From assembly GCA_024742705.1 (NCBI GenBank), contig JANSXZ010000015.1, positions 1 to 64,000 on the forward strand: a DNA stretch of 64,000 bases. Reading direction: 5' to 3'. The first letter of the stretch is position 1; the number at the start of each line of letters is the position of its first letter. This stretch comes from Paracoccaceae bacterium. Its GTDB lineage: Bacteria; Pseudomonadota; Alphaproteobacteria; Rhodobacterales; Rhodobacteraceae. Shown here piece after piece: positions 1 through 7,627 of the stretch. The notes under the pieces were generated by a model. That model had not been told where the DNA came from. It saw only the letters and a program-made list of their open reading frames with translations, and did not search any database. Both the position numbers and the translations under genes were made by a program.

Positions 1-388
1 CGCTGAGCTGGACGCCTTTGAGGAAAAATGGGCCGGGAAATACGCTTCAATTGCCCCGGCATGGCGGCGGGCATGGCAGGAGGTGATCCCGTTCTTCGCC
101 TTCGATCCGGCGATCCGCAAGATCATCTACACGACCAATGCCATCGAAAGCCTGAACCGTGTGATCCGCAAATCCATCAAGACCCGCGGCTCATTCCCGA
201 CCGAGGAGGCCGCGACGAAGCTGATCTACCTGGCCATCCGCAACTTCGAGAAAGGAGGACGGAATGTCCGGGAATGGTTTGCCGCCCGCAATCAATTCGC
301 TATCATGTTCGAGGAACGCTTCAATGCGTGACCATATTTGAAACCCGCATGGACCGGGCCAGATACACAGAATTCATGACACTCCCTC
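1..388 (+). mobile_element. Right end of an IS256-family insertion sequence
   Basis: The transposase stop at 329-331 is followed by about 55 bases ending in AGATACACAGAATTCATGAC and ACTCCC (about 361-386), which looks like the terminal inverted repeat of IS256-type elements. The phage portal stop codon lies only about 18 bases further on. The left end and target duplication are outside the window, so the exact outer border is an estimate. Confidence 0.6.
2..331 (+). pseudogene. IS256-family transposase, C-terminal part (cut by window start)
   Basis: Reading frame 2 is open from the first bases and codes for about 109 residues that match the C-terminal end of Mutator/IS256-type DDE transposases. 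The signature TTNAIESLNRVIRKSIKTRG includes the conserved catalytic Glu (NAIES) of the family, and the ending REWFAARNQFAIMFEERFNA is also typical. The enzyme cuts and joins the ends of its own insertion sequence. The gene begins before the window, so I cannot tell whether the whole transposase is intact. The fragment abuts a phage portal gene, which suggests the element jumped into an already resident prophage. Confidence 0.88.
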
Positions 389-405
389 TGCTCTCGGCCT
401 GAGGT

Positions 406-1748
406 CTAACCTTTCTCCCCGTCATCGGGGTTTTCCTCATCTTCCGCAGTTTCGACCTCATCATTCTTGTCCTCCTCGGGCGGCATTGCCTGCACGCCTT
501 GCGCTGGTGAGCCTGGGCGACGGAAGTCGAGGCCCAGCGCGCGTTCACGTGCGTGTTCCGCGGCGATCTCGCGGTCGACCTGTTCGGCCTCGTAGCGTGG
601 CAGGGACAATGCGCCCGACAGAACGGCCGCATCCATCCAGCGCGCATAGACCGGTCGGCAGAGCTGATAGACCATGACCGAATGCTGCCAGGCCGAGACG
701 CGGCGGCGGAACTCGATCAGGGCGAGCCGCGAGTTCGAGAAGTTGCCCTTCACCATGTCGTTGGCGAGATAGGGATAGGGGATGCCCAGCGCAGCCGAGA
801 TCTGCAGCAGGGTCCGGTACTGGAACGGCTCGTAGGTCCCGCCGCTGTCGGCAGGCTGGCCGACGGTCACATCTTCCCCCGGATCCAGCCGCACGATCTG
901 GCCGGGACTGATCTCGACACTGGCGGGTCCGTCTTCGTCCTCGGGCGGCGCCAGCGGGTTCTCCGGCGCGGGGGAAGTGACGAACGTCGCGTATATCGCG
1001 GCGACCTTCTTCCGGTCCAGCTCGGCATCGTCATACTGATCGAGCAGGAACAGCTTCACGATGGCAGGGGCCAGTTTCGACACGCCACGCAGCTGACCCC
1101 CTTCGACCGGGTCGATCACATGGATGATCTCGTATGCGGGCACGCGGACGGTTTCGCCCGAGAGCCCCGGATCGCTGCTGTCGCCGGGATGGCGGCGCAG
1201 GACGTGATAGGCCACGCGCCGCCCGATCTGGTCGAACTCGATGCCCTGGCGAATGGCATTGCCATTCGTAGCAATCCCGTCTGTTCGAGCGGCAACATCT
1301 CGGCGGGCAGCATCTGAAGCTGCAGCGGCACGATCAGCCCGTCGCTGGCGCGCCGCGGACGGATGCGGAAGAACACCTCGCCTGCAATGAAGGCCTCGCG
1401 CGCGGCCCGGCGCTGCAGCCCGTAGAAATCAGTCAGCCCCTCGGCATCGGCCTCGTCGGTCCAGGCAAGCCAGAGCCGCTGCAGATCTTCCTTGCGCGCG
1501 GCGTCCGCGATCTTCGAGATCGGCTTGATCCCGTCGCCCACGGTATTGGCCGCCCAGCTTTCGACGGCATTTACGGCATAACCGTTGTTGCGGACCAGCC
1601 AGCGGGCCCGGGCGGTGATATCGGGCCCGCTGGCGGCGATCAGCGCGTTCACATGGGCGCGGGTCGCGCGGAACCCGCGCATGCGGCGATTGTGCTGGCC
1701 CGCGTCGAACCCACCGACAAAGGCGCCAAGGCGCTGCCGCCAGTTCAT
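406..1748 (-). pseudogene. Lambda-type phage portal protein, broken by a one-base frameshift
   Basis: Two minus-strand frames together spell a lambda gpB-like portal protein, the ring at the capsid vertex through which DNA passes. The N-terminal part starts at ATG 1748 (MNWRQRLGAFVGGFDAGQHN) and runs through LPAEMLPLEQTG. The rest continues in another frame as IRQGIEFDQIGRRVAYHVLR and ends at 406 with an acidic Asp/Glu-rich tail. Inserting one A in the AA pair near 1265-1266 restores RNGNAIRQGIEFD, which is what the family has here. So this is a one-base deletion in a short homopolymer, either real decay or a sequencing error. The start overlaps the stop of the gpW-like gene (ATGA). The usual next gene, the capsid protease, is missing because the IS element lies there. 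Confidence 0.82.
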
Positions 1749-1957
1749 CACAGATCCTTCACGGAATAGGGACGCATCACGCGGGCACCTGGTTTTTCCA
1801 CCGCCGCGACGCGCCGCTCGACATCCGCAATCGCCGCGGCCAGTTCGGGGTCTGAACCATAGGTGACGGTCTTGCCGTCGTAGCTGACGCTGCGCATCCC
1901 GCCGTAGCGCGCCGCGAGAAGCGCGTCGTGGCGGGACTTCAACCCGTCGAGGGTCAT
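1748..1957 (-). CDS. gpW-like phage head-tail joining protein
   Basis: This 69-residue protein begins MTLDGLKSRHDALLAARYGG and contains GMRSVSYDGKTVTYGSDPEL followed by a short helical segment (AAAIADVERRVAAVEK). That is the layout of gpW-type head completion proteins of lambdoid phages, which plug the portal before tail attachment. It overlaps the portal start by the bases ATGA, and its position directly before the portal matches lambda gene order (A-W-B). The gene is intact, but its operon is not: the upstream terminase is only a remnant and the downstream portal is frameshifted. It is probably no longer useful. Confidence 0.72.
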   Translation of the reverse strand: MTLDGLKSRHDALLAARYGGMRSVSYDGKTVTYGSDPELAAAIADVERRVAAVEKPGARVMRPYSVKDL

Positions 1958-1966
1958 GGACTTCTC

Positions 1967-1995
1967 TTGTTGGACACACTTTCCGTGTGTATATT
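1967..1995 (+). promoter_or_regulatory. ccdAB promoter with embedded palindromic operator
   Basis: TTGTTG (1967-1972) and TATATT (1990-1995) are spaced by exactly 17 bases. The spacer holds a dyad ACACAC-TTTCC-GTGTGT (1974-1990). The site sits 22 bases before the ccdA start, which fits autorepression by the CcdA/CcdB complex. The match is visible in the sequence; the function is inferred. Confidence 0.6.
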
Positions 1996-2017
1996 TCGCA
2001 TGTGACAGGAGGGCCCA

Positions 2018-2263
2018 ATGCCGCGAACCACTTCAGAAAAGCAGCGTACGAACATCACCCTGACGGCTGCCAATCTCGCCGCCGCACGGGAGTTGGGTCT
2101 CAATGTCTCGGCGATCAGTGATGCTGCAGTCGCCGAGGCTGTCCGCGCTGCAAAAGCAAAGGCGTGGGCCGACGAGAACGCCGAAGCCATCACAGAGCGC
2201 CGTGCCTGGATCGAGGCGCATGGAACGCCTTTGGCTGATCTTCAGGTTTTGAAGTTCGACTGA
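2018..2263 (+). CDS. ccdA: CcdA-type antitoxin
   Basis: This 81-residue protein starts MPRTTSEKQRTNITLTAANL, an N-terminal ribbon-helix-helix DNA-binding region. It continues with the CcdA-type C-terminal part (KAWADENAEAITERRAWIEA, then a short tail), which in the family is unfolded and wraps the toxin. CcdA neutralises the gyrase poison CcdB and represses the operon. A strong ribosome site AGGAGGG lies at 2007-2013. The stop overlaps the toxin start (TGATG), so the two are translationally coupled. The pair lies antisense within phage head genes and is intact while its surroundings decay, as expected for an addiction module. Confidence 0.88.
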   Translation: MPRTTSEKQRTNITLTAANLAAARELGLNVSAISDAAVAEAVRAAKAKAWADENAEAITERRAWIEAHGTPLADLQVLKFD

Positions 2264-2559
2264 TGTCTCAGTTTCACGTCTATCGCATTGCTGGTGGTCG
2301 GCTCGTACTGGACCTCCAAACTGACTTGATCGATACAGGGTCCCGCGTGGTTGCTCCTCTTTTCCCGCTGTCGACGGGACCAAAGGCCATTGGCCGTCTT
2401 GAGCCGGTGTTCAAGATTGAGGGCAAGGACTACGTGCTGCACACCGCTGAAATGGCCGCGATTCCGTCGGCGTTGGCCAAGGGAGAGCCCATCGCTGATC
2501 TTTCCGCCTCCGATTATGAGATCCGCGGTGCGCTCGATATGGTGTTTTCGGGCTTCTGA
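2263..2559 (+). CDS. ccdB: CcdB-type toxin (DNA gyrase inhibitor)
   Basis: At 98 residues it matches the CcdB length. It begins MSQFHVYRIAGGRLVLDLQT and contains VVAPLFPLSTGPKAIGRLEP and the typical central stretch FKIEGKDYVLHTAEMAAIPS. The C-terminal helix ending ALDMVFSGF stands where F-plasmid CcdB ends in W-G-I, the residues that poison GyrA. The gene overlaps ccdA by one base and ends directly against the oppositely oriented stop of the terminase remnant, with no spacer. Toxicity is inferred from the family. Confidence 0.88.
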   Translation: MSQFHVYRIAGGRLVLDLQTDLIDTGSRVVAPLFPLSTGPKAIGRLEPVFKIEGKDYVLHTAEMAAIPSALAKGEPIADLSASDYEIRGALDMVFSGF

Positions 2560-2785
2560 TTATTCCATGTATTTGGGCGTACTGATCTTCCAGCCACGCC
2601 GACGTGGGGCAGCGATGCGTCCGGCCTGGGGCTCGGAAGGGGTGTCGGTCTCAGGTTTTGACGGTGTGACGGCGGTTTCCACGCCAGCCTGTTTTTCGAG
2701 CTGCCGCCACTTCCGCTCGTCGAAACGATCTGCGCCGAGGATCCAGGCAGCCGCGCGGGCATACCCGCAAATGCCGTCTTCAGGT
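2560..2785 (-). pseudogene. C-terminal remnant of a gpA-type phage terminase large subunit
   Basis: A minus-strand frame without a start reads GYARAAAWILGADRFDERKW, then RQLEKQAGV, a Pro/Thr/Glu-rich linker and a basic end (APRRRGWKISTPKYME). This resembles the C-terminal end of lambda gpA-like terminases, where a conserved NEALDC-YARAAA helix and a basic tail occur. The stop TAA at 2560-2562 directly touches the ccdB stop. The rest of the terminase is absent: homology stops about 20 bases from the mechanosensitive-channel stop codon. Order on the minus strand (terminase, gpW, portal) matches lambda A-W-B, which supports the call. The family assignment is from memory of the motif. Confidence 0.5.
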
Positions 2786-2805
2786 CTGATGTTGACACCA
2801 AACAG

Positions 2806-4098
2806 CTACCGATCATCCTTGCCTGTGTCGGCCGCTGCTCGCATTTCCTGGGCTGCCTGACTTGCTGCAGCCGCGATGGAGGCCTTGTCTTCTTGAGACA
2901 AACCTTCCTTGTGCTCCATACCGGGGATCGCGACACGCACCTCGCGGCGGGCAAAGTCGATACCGTTCTCGGCGAAGGCCGCGGAAACGCGGTTGAAAAT
3001 TTCCTTGCGAATCATGAACTGGCTGCCCGGCTTGGCCATGAATTTTCCGCGGATCACCATACCGACATCGTAAATCTCCAGTACCCCTTGAGACTTGAAC
3101 GGTTGCAGAAAATCGCCCTCGAATGCAGGCTCTTGCAACATATCTTGGCCGATCTTCTTGAAGATCTTTTTCACCTTGTTGGGGTCAGTGTCGAAGGGAA
3201 CGGTGAATTTGAGCTTCATGATCACCCAGTCGCGCGAATAGTTCGTCAGCTTCGGGATTTCGCCGTAAGGGATGGTGTGTACAGGCCCCTTGTGGTGGCG
3301 CAGTTGCATGGACCGGACCGATATCTTCTCAACCGTGCCCATGGTGCCGTCCACTTCGACGTATTCGCCTGTGCGGAACGCGTCGTCGACGAGGAAGAAA
3401 ACGCCCGACACAACATCCGTCACGAGCTTTTGCGCGCCGAAACCGATTGCCAGACCCGCGATCCCCGCACCGGCCAAGAGCGGGGTCGTGTCGATGCCAA
3501 GGTTTCCGAGGGCCAGCAGGCCAAAGATCACGACGATCGCGATCCTTGCCGTCAAAAGCACCAAGGGCAACACGGTGGACAGGCGCGAGCCGCCCGCGCC
3601 GCCGCCATCGCCGCCGCCCATCGCTTCGTTCTCGGGGTCATAGCCCGAGGCCGTCATTTCAGCGGCAAGTTTGCGATTGATCCAAAGTGAGACCACCTCC
3701 CAGACGAGGTAGCCGAAAGCGACGGCAATCAGGAACTCTACTAGCCCCGCCGCAATGCGGGCGCCAACCCCCGCAGCCGCGAGATTGGTCAGGTTGATCT
3801 GCCATGCACTGGCGATCAGCACAAGGACGCCAACGGTCACCAGAACACGGCCGATGCGAATGTAGCTTCGCTTCGTTGCGTAATATGCCTGCTCGGCGAA
3901 CCGGCCCTCTCCCTGCATGGGTGGCACGACGTGACGCACGATCCCCCGCACGGCGGTATCCAGCGCCGGTGCCATGACCAGTAGGAACAACGTGATGTAG
4001 TGCGGGTTGCGTTGCAGCAGTGCAAAGTTCTCAAAACTCACCACGATGTTCACGACCTGCCATGTCACCAAGGCGGTTGCGATGCAGAACCAAGGATA
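2806..4098 (-). pseudogene. MscS/MscK-family mechanosensitive channel, N-terminally truncated
   Basis: About 430 residues remain. They include several membrane segments, the MscS pore helix (TTPLLAGAGIAGLAIGFGAQ followed by KLVTDVVSGVFFLVDDAFRT) and the beta domain (VEVDGTMGTVEKISVRSMQL), then the C-terminal vestibule and an Ala-rich tail. Relatives in Rhodobacterales are about twice as long, with a large periplasmic N-terminal domain that is missing here. The only in-frame start is a TTG at 4071 inside a membrane segment; the frame stays open and membrane-like (WYPWFCIATALVTW) to about 4098, where the integrase fragment begins on the other strand. The 5' end was therefore lost at a recombination junction. 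The pore domain is intact, but expression seems unlikely. Confidence 0.75.
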
Positions 4099-4675
4099 CC
4101 ATACATGGACCGAAGCAGAGATTGCTCAATTCATCAAACGCCATCCGTTCGGCACCAAGGCTTACCTCGCCTTGATGCTCATGCTGGACACGGGCCAGCG
4201 TCATTCGGACATGGTTCGGATGGGTTGGGGTGATGTTGCCGACAACTGCATCGCAGTCCGGCAACAAAAAACCAAAACACCTCTGCTGATCCCGATCTCA
4301 AACAAACTCGAAGCTGCGCTTGCCGTTCTGCCAAAGGACGCAGGCATGTTTCTTTTGACCGAGCAGGGCAGGCCCTTCACACCGGCGGGGTTCGGAAACT
4401 GGTTCAGTGAGCGGTGTAACGAAGCCGGTCTGCCCCACTGCTCAGCGCATGGGCTGCGAAAAGCATGTGCGCGTCGTATGGCTGAGGCTGGCTGCACCCC
4501 ACATGAGATCAAGGCAATCACCGGACACAAGACGGATGGTGAGGTGCGCCGCTACACGGCGAAGTCGGACCAGATGCACCTGGCCAAGAGCGCTTTGGCA
4601 AAGCTCCAGAGCACCGAAAGAAACCCGAAATCTGCTACCCCCCCCCCCGATCAGGTTAGCAAAACGATGGAGTAA
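4094..4675 (+). pseudogene. Tyrosine-recombinase integrase, catalytic domain only
   Basis: Family similarity begins at GYHTWTEAEIAQF (4094) and holds the catalytic set: Arg in DTGQRHSD, the HGLRK box, His in GHKTDGEV and Tyr in RRYTAKSD. The N-terminal arm- and core-binding domains are absent. The open frame upstream of 4094 belongs to the antisense of the channel gene, so this is a fusion junction and not a native start. It lies 32 bases from the 3' end of tRNA-Glu, the usual place of a phage or island integrase beside its attachment site. A run of 11 C (4638-4648) lies near the 3' end, where slippage would change the last residues. Confidence 0.82.
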
Positions 4676-4707
4676 CCGCATGGGATACAACAATAATCGG
4701 GAAGAAG

Positions 4708-4782
4708 TGGCAGCCCGTAGGGGAATCGAACCCCTCTTTCCAGGTTGAAAACCTGGCGTCCTAACCGATAGACGAACGGGCC
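4708..4782 (-). tRNA. tRNA-Glu (anticodon UUC)
   Basis: The minus strand folds into a full cloverleaf. The acceptor is GGCCCGT paired with ACGGGCT (first pair G-U), the anticodon arm CCAGG-TTTTCAA-CCTGG gives anticodon TTC, the T arm is GAGGGGTTCGATTCCCCT, the discriminator is G and CCA is encoded at 4708-4710. The adjacent integrase indicates that the 3' end of this gene served as an attachment site, and the tRNA stays intact. Confidence 0.96.
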
Positions 4783-4854
4783 ACTGTTGGTGACGTGTCG
4801 TCTAGGCAAAATGTCGGTGTCGTGCAAGAGGAAAATGCCGGGGGTTTCGGGAAA

Positions 4855-6597
4855 TCATGTGGACGGGGCGGCGTCTTCCAGGCGCAGTTGAATCTTCTGC
4901 CTGCCTTGCCAGGTGTTGATTTCCAGGCGGCCCGCCAGATGGAAGGCCGCACCTTCGCCGTTGGCCATCGCGGGGCCCAGTGCACTGTCGTAGGCGCCGA
5001 AGCAGATTGCCTCGAGGGGTGTCCCGTCGGTGGCCCGCATTGCCAGTTTCAGGTGCGTCTCGCCGATGCGCCGGGCGTGGCGCACCTGCATGTCGGGCAA
5101 GGCGAAGCGCGGGCCCGGGGCCGCGGCGCCGTAGGGGCCGGCCTGCTCGAGGTGTTCGATCAGCGCGATGTCCAGCGCGGCGGCCATCAGCGTGCCATCC
5201 AGCCGCAAGTCGGCTGCGCCGCCTTGTCCGGCGCCCTGCCGCGCCAGAAGCTCGGACAGACGGGCCATGGCCGGCGCCAGCTGGTTCCGGCTGAGCGACA
5301 GGCCCGCGGCCATCTTGTGGCCACCGCCTTTTTCCAGAAGCCCCTCGGCGGCGAGCCGCTGGATTGCAGCGCCCAGATCCACTCCGGCGACGGATCGCCC
5401 CGAACCCTTGCCGACATCGCCGTCAAAGCCGATCACCACCGCGGGCCGGTTGGATGCCTCCTTGAGCCGCGCCGCCACGATCCCGACGACGCCGGGATGC
5501 CACCCCTCGCCGGCAGCCCAGACAAGGGGCGCGTCCATTCCGCGTTCTTCGGCCTGGGCCGTGGCGGCGGCGCGCACTGCGGCTTCGACGTCGCGGCGTT
5601 CGGTGTTCAGCCTGTCGAGGCGTTCTGCCCATGCGGCGGCCTCGTCGATGTTGTCGGTGGCCAGAAGCCGTGCGCCCAGATCGGCCTGGCCGATGCGGCC
5701 GCCGGCGTTGATCCGCGGACCCAGCAGAAACCCCAGATGATAGGCCGAGGGTGCGGTATCCATACGCGCAACATCGGCCAGGGCCACCAGGCCGGGACGG
5801 TCGCGGCGGGCCATCACCCGCAGCCCCTGACGGACAAAGGCGCGGTTCACCCCGGTCAGCGGTGCCACGTCCGCCACCGTCGCCAGCGCCACCAGATCCA
5901 GAAGCGCCATCAGGTCGGGCCCGGTCGTGCCTGCCTCGCGCAGTTGCCGCCCGGCTTCGACCAGCAGCAAGAACACCACCGCCGCCGCGCACAGGTGCCC
6001 CAGATCGCCGGTTTCGTCCTGTCTGTTGGGGTTGACCACCGCGAAGGCGGGCGGAAGCGTTTCGCCGCCCTGGTGGTGGTCCAGCACGATCACATCCGCC
6101 GCCGTCGCCGCCGCCAGCGCATCATGAGAGAGCGTGCCGCAATCGACGCAGATGATCAGATCGTGCGCGCGGGCCAGTGTCTGCATGGCCGGCACATTGG
6201 GGCCATAACCTTCGTCGATCCGGTCAGGCACATAGAGTGTCGCGCGCAGCCCCATGTGGCGCAGCCAGACGATCAGCAAGGCCGCCGAAGCGCCGCCATC
6301 CACATCGTAATCGGCGAAAATGGCGATGCGTTCGCGTTTGCGAACCGCCGTCAGAAAACGCGAGGCAGCGGCCTGCATGTCGCGCAGGGTGCGCGGGTCC
6401 GGCAGCAGATCGCGGAGGGCGGGCGCCAGAAATCCGGGCGCTTCGTGCGGTTGCACACCGCGCCGGGCCAGAACCTGGCACAGCGGCTGCGGCAGGCCCG
6501 TGCGCTGTGCCAAAGCATCCGCCGCGCGCGCGATTTCCAGTGAAGGCCCGACCCAACGCCGCCCCGTCAGCGAGCGTTCGACACCCAGAAAGGCCAC
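4855..6597 (-). CDS. recJ: Single-stranded-DNA-specific exonuclease RecJ
   Basis: This 580-residue protein carries the RecJ/DHH signature set in order: FADYDVDGGASAALL (about 94-108), VDCGTLSHDAL, VLDHHQGGETLPP with the DHH-type Asp-His-His, then the DHHA1 region with GWHPGVVGIVAARLKEASNR and GGGHKMAAGLS. RecJ degrades single-stranded DNA 5' to 3' in recombination, mismatch and base-excision repair, using two metal ions. The start is GTG at 6597, 22 bases after the glpX stop. It is the last gene of a hom-glpX-recJ run, an order I recall from other Rhodobacterales. Confidence 0.95.
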   Translation of the reverse strand: MAFLGVERSLTGRRWVGPSLEIARAADALAQRTGLPQPLCQVLARRGVQPHEAPGFLAPALRDLLPDPRTLRDMQAAASRFLTAVRKRERIAIFADYDVDGGASAALLIVWLRHMGLRATLYVPDRIDEGYGPNVPAMQTLARAHDLIICVDCGTLSHDALAAATAADVIVLDHHQGGETLPPAFAVVNPNRQDETGDLGHLCAAAVVFLLLVEAGRQLREAGTTGPDLMALLDLVALATVADVAPLTGVNRAFVRQGLRVMARRDRPGLVALADVARMDTAPSAYHLGFLLGPRINAGGRIGQADLGARLLATDNIDEAAAWAERLDRLNTERRDVEAAVRAAATAQAEERGMDAPLVWAAGEGWHPGVVGIVAARLKEASNRPAVVIGFDGDVGKGSGRSVAGVDLGAAIQRLAAEGLLEKGGGHKMAAGLSLSRNQLAPAMARLSELLARQGAGQGGAADLRLDGTLMAAALDIALIEHLEQAGPYGAAAPGPRFALPDMQVRHARRIGETHLKLAMRATDGTPLEAICFGAYDSALGPAMANGEGAAFHLAGRLEINTWQGRQKIQLRLEDAAPST

Positions 6598-6619
6598 GTT
6601 CGCCGCCGGTTCGCCAGCC

Positions 6620-7591
6620 TCAGTTCCCGGAGACGGGCGTGCGGTACTGCACCCGCCGGACCGATCCGGTCTTGGACCGCATCAACAGGGTTTCGGTGGT
6701 CAGCCAGCCGGGTTCGCGGCGGATGCCCGGCAAAAGCGTCCCGCCGGTCACGCCGGTCGCGGCAAAGATCACATCCTGGGTGACCATCTCGTCGCGCGAA
6801 TAGACCTTTTGCAGATCGCTGATGCCTGCCTTCTCGGCGCGGGCGCGCTCGTCGTCGTTGCGGAACAACAGCCGGCCTTCCATCTGGCCGCCCATGCATT
6901 TCAGAGCGGCCGCTGCCAGAACGCCCTCGGGCGCACCACCCGAACCCATGTACATGTCGATGCCGGTCGTGGCGCTGTCGGCGCAATGCATCACGCCGGC
7001 CACATCGCCGTCGGTGATCAGGCGGATCGCCGCGCCGGTCGAACGGACCTCGGCGATCATCGCCTCATGGCGCGGGCGCTCCAGAATACATACGGTGATG
7101 TCTGAGGGCGCACAGCCCTTTTCAGTGGCCAGCGCCGAAACCCGCGTGGCCGGCGGCATGTCGAGTGTGATCAAACCCTCGGGATAGCCCGGGCCAATGG
7201 CAACCTTCTCCATATAGACATCTGGCGCGTGCAGCATTGATCCCCGCGGCCCCATCGCGATCACGGTCAGCGCGTTGGGCATGTCCTTGGCGGTCAGCGT
7301 CGTGCCTTCCAGCGGATCCAGGGCGATGTCCACGCCGGGCCCGTTGCCGGTGCCCACCTCTTCGCCGATGTACAGCATCGGTGCCTCGTCGCGTTCGCCT
7401 TCGCCGATAACCACGACGCCGGCAATGTCCAGCAGGTTCAGCTGGGTGCGCATCGCATTCACCGCGGCCTGGTCAGCCGCCTTTTCGTCGCCGCGCCCGA
7501 TCATCGAGGCCGAGGCGAGCGCGGCCTGCTCCGCCACGCGGGCCAGACCAAGCGAAAGCATGCGGTCGTGAAATTCAGAGGGCGTCGTCAT
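6620..7591 (-). CDS. glpX: Fructose-1,6-bisphosphatase class II
   Basis: This 323-residue GlpX-type phosphatase has the metal- and phosphate-binding motifs GEGERDEAPMLYIGEEVG and DIALDPLEGTTLTAKD, plus YMGSGGAPEGVLAAAALKCM. It hydrolyses fructose 1,6-bisphosphate in gluconeogenesis and, in autotrophic relatives, sedoheptulose bisphosphate too. The length is normal. It lies 36 bases downstream of hom and just upstream of recJ on the same strand, so the three are probably cotranscribed. Confidence 0.96.
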   Translation of the reverse strand: MTTPSEFHDRMLSLGLARVAEQAALASASMIGRGDEKAADQAAVNAMRTQLNLLDIAGVVVIGEGERDEAPMLYIGEEVGTGNGPGVDIALDPLEGTTLTAKDMPNALTVIAMGPRGSMLHAPDVYMEKVAIGPGYPEGLITLDMPPATRVSALATEKGCAPSDITVCILERPRHEAMIAEVRSTGAAIRLITDGDVAGVMHCADSATTGIDMYMGSGGAPEGVLAAAALKCMGGQMEGRLLFRNDDERARAEKAGISDLQKVYSRDEMVTQDVIFAATGVTGGTLLPGIRREPGWLTTETLLMRSKTGSVRRVQYRTPVSGN

Positions 7592-7627
7592 GGTGAAAGT
7601 CCTTCACAGAATGGTTCAATGCCAGTG

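Noticed and set aside
1116-1747. A separate N-terminal phage protein distinct from the portal
   Set aside because: Its sequence continues exactly into the second frame when one base is added, so both are parts of one portal gene.
4007-4093. Extra N-terminal residues of the integrase from ATG 4007
   Set aside because: This stretch is antisense to the channel gene's membrane region and has no integrase similarity.
4795-6543. Open frame on the plus strand opposite recJ
   Set aside because: Shadow frame; RecJ motifs are all on the minus strand.
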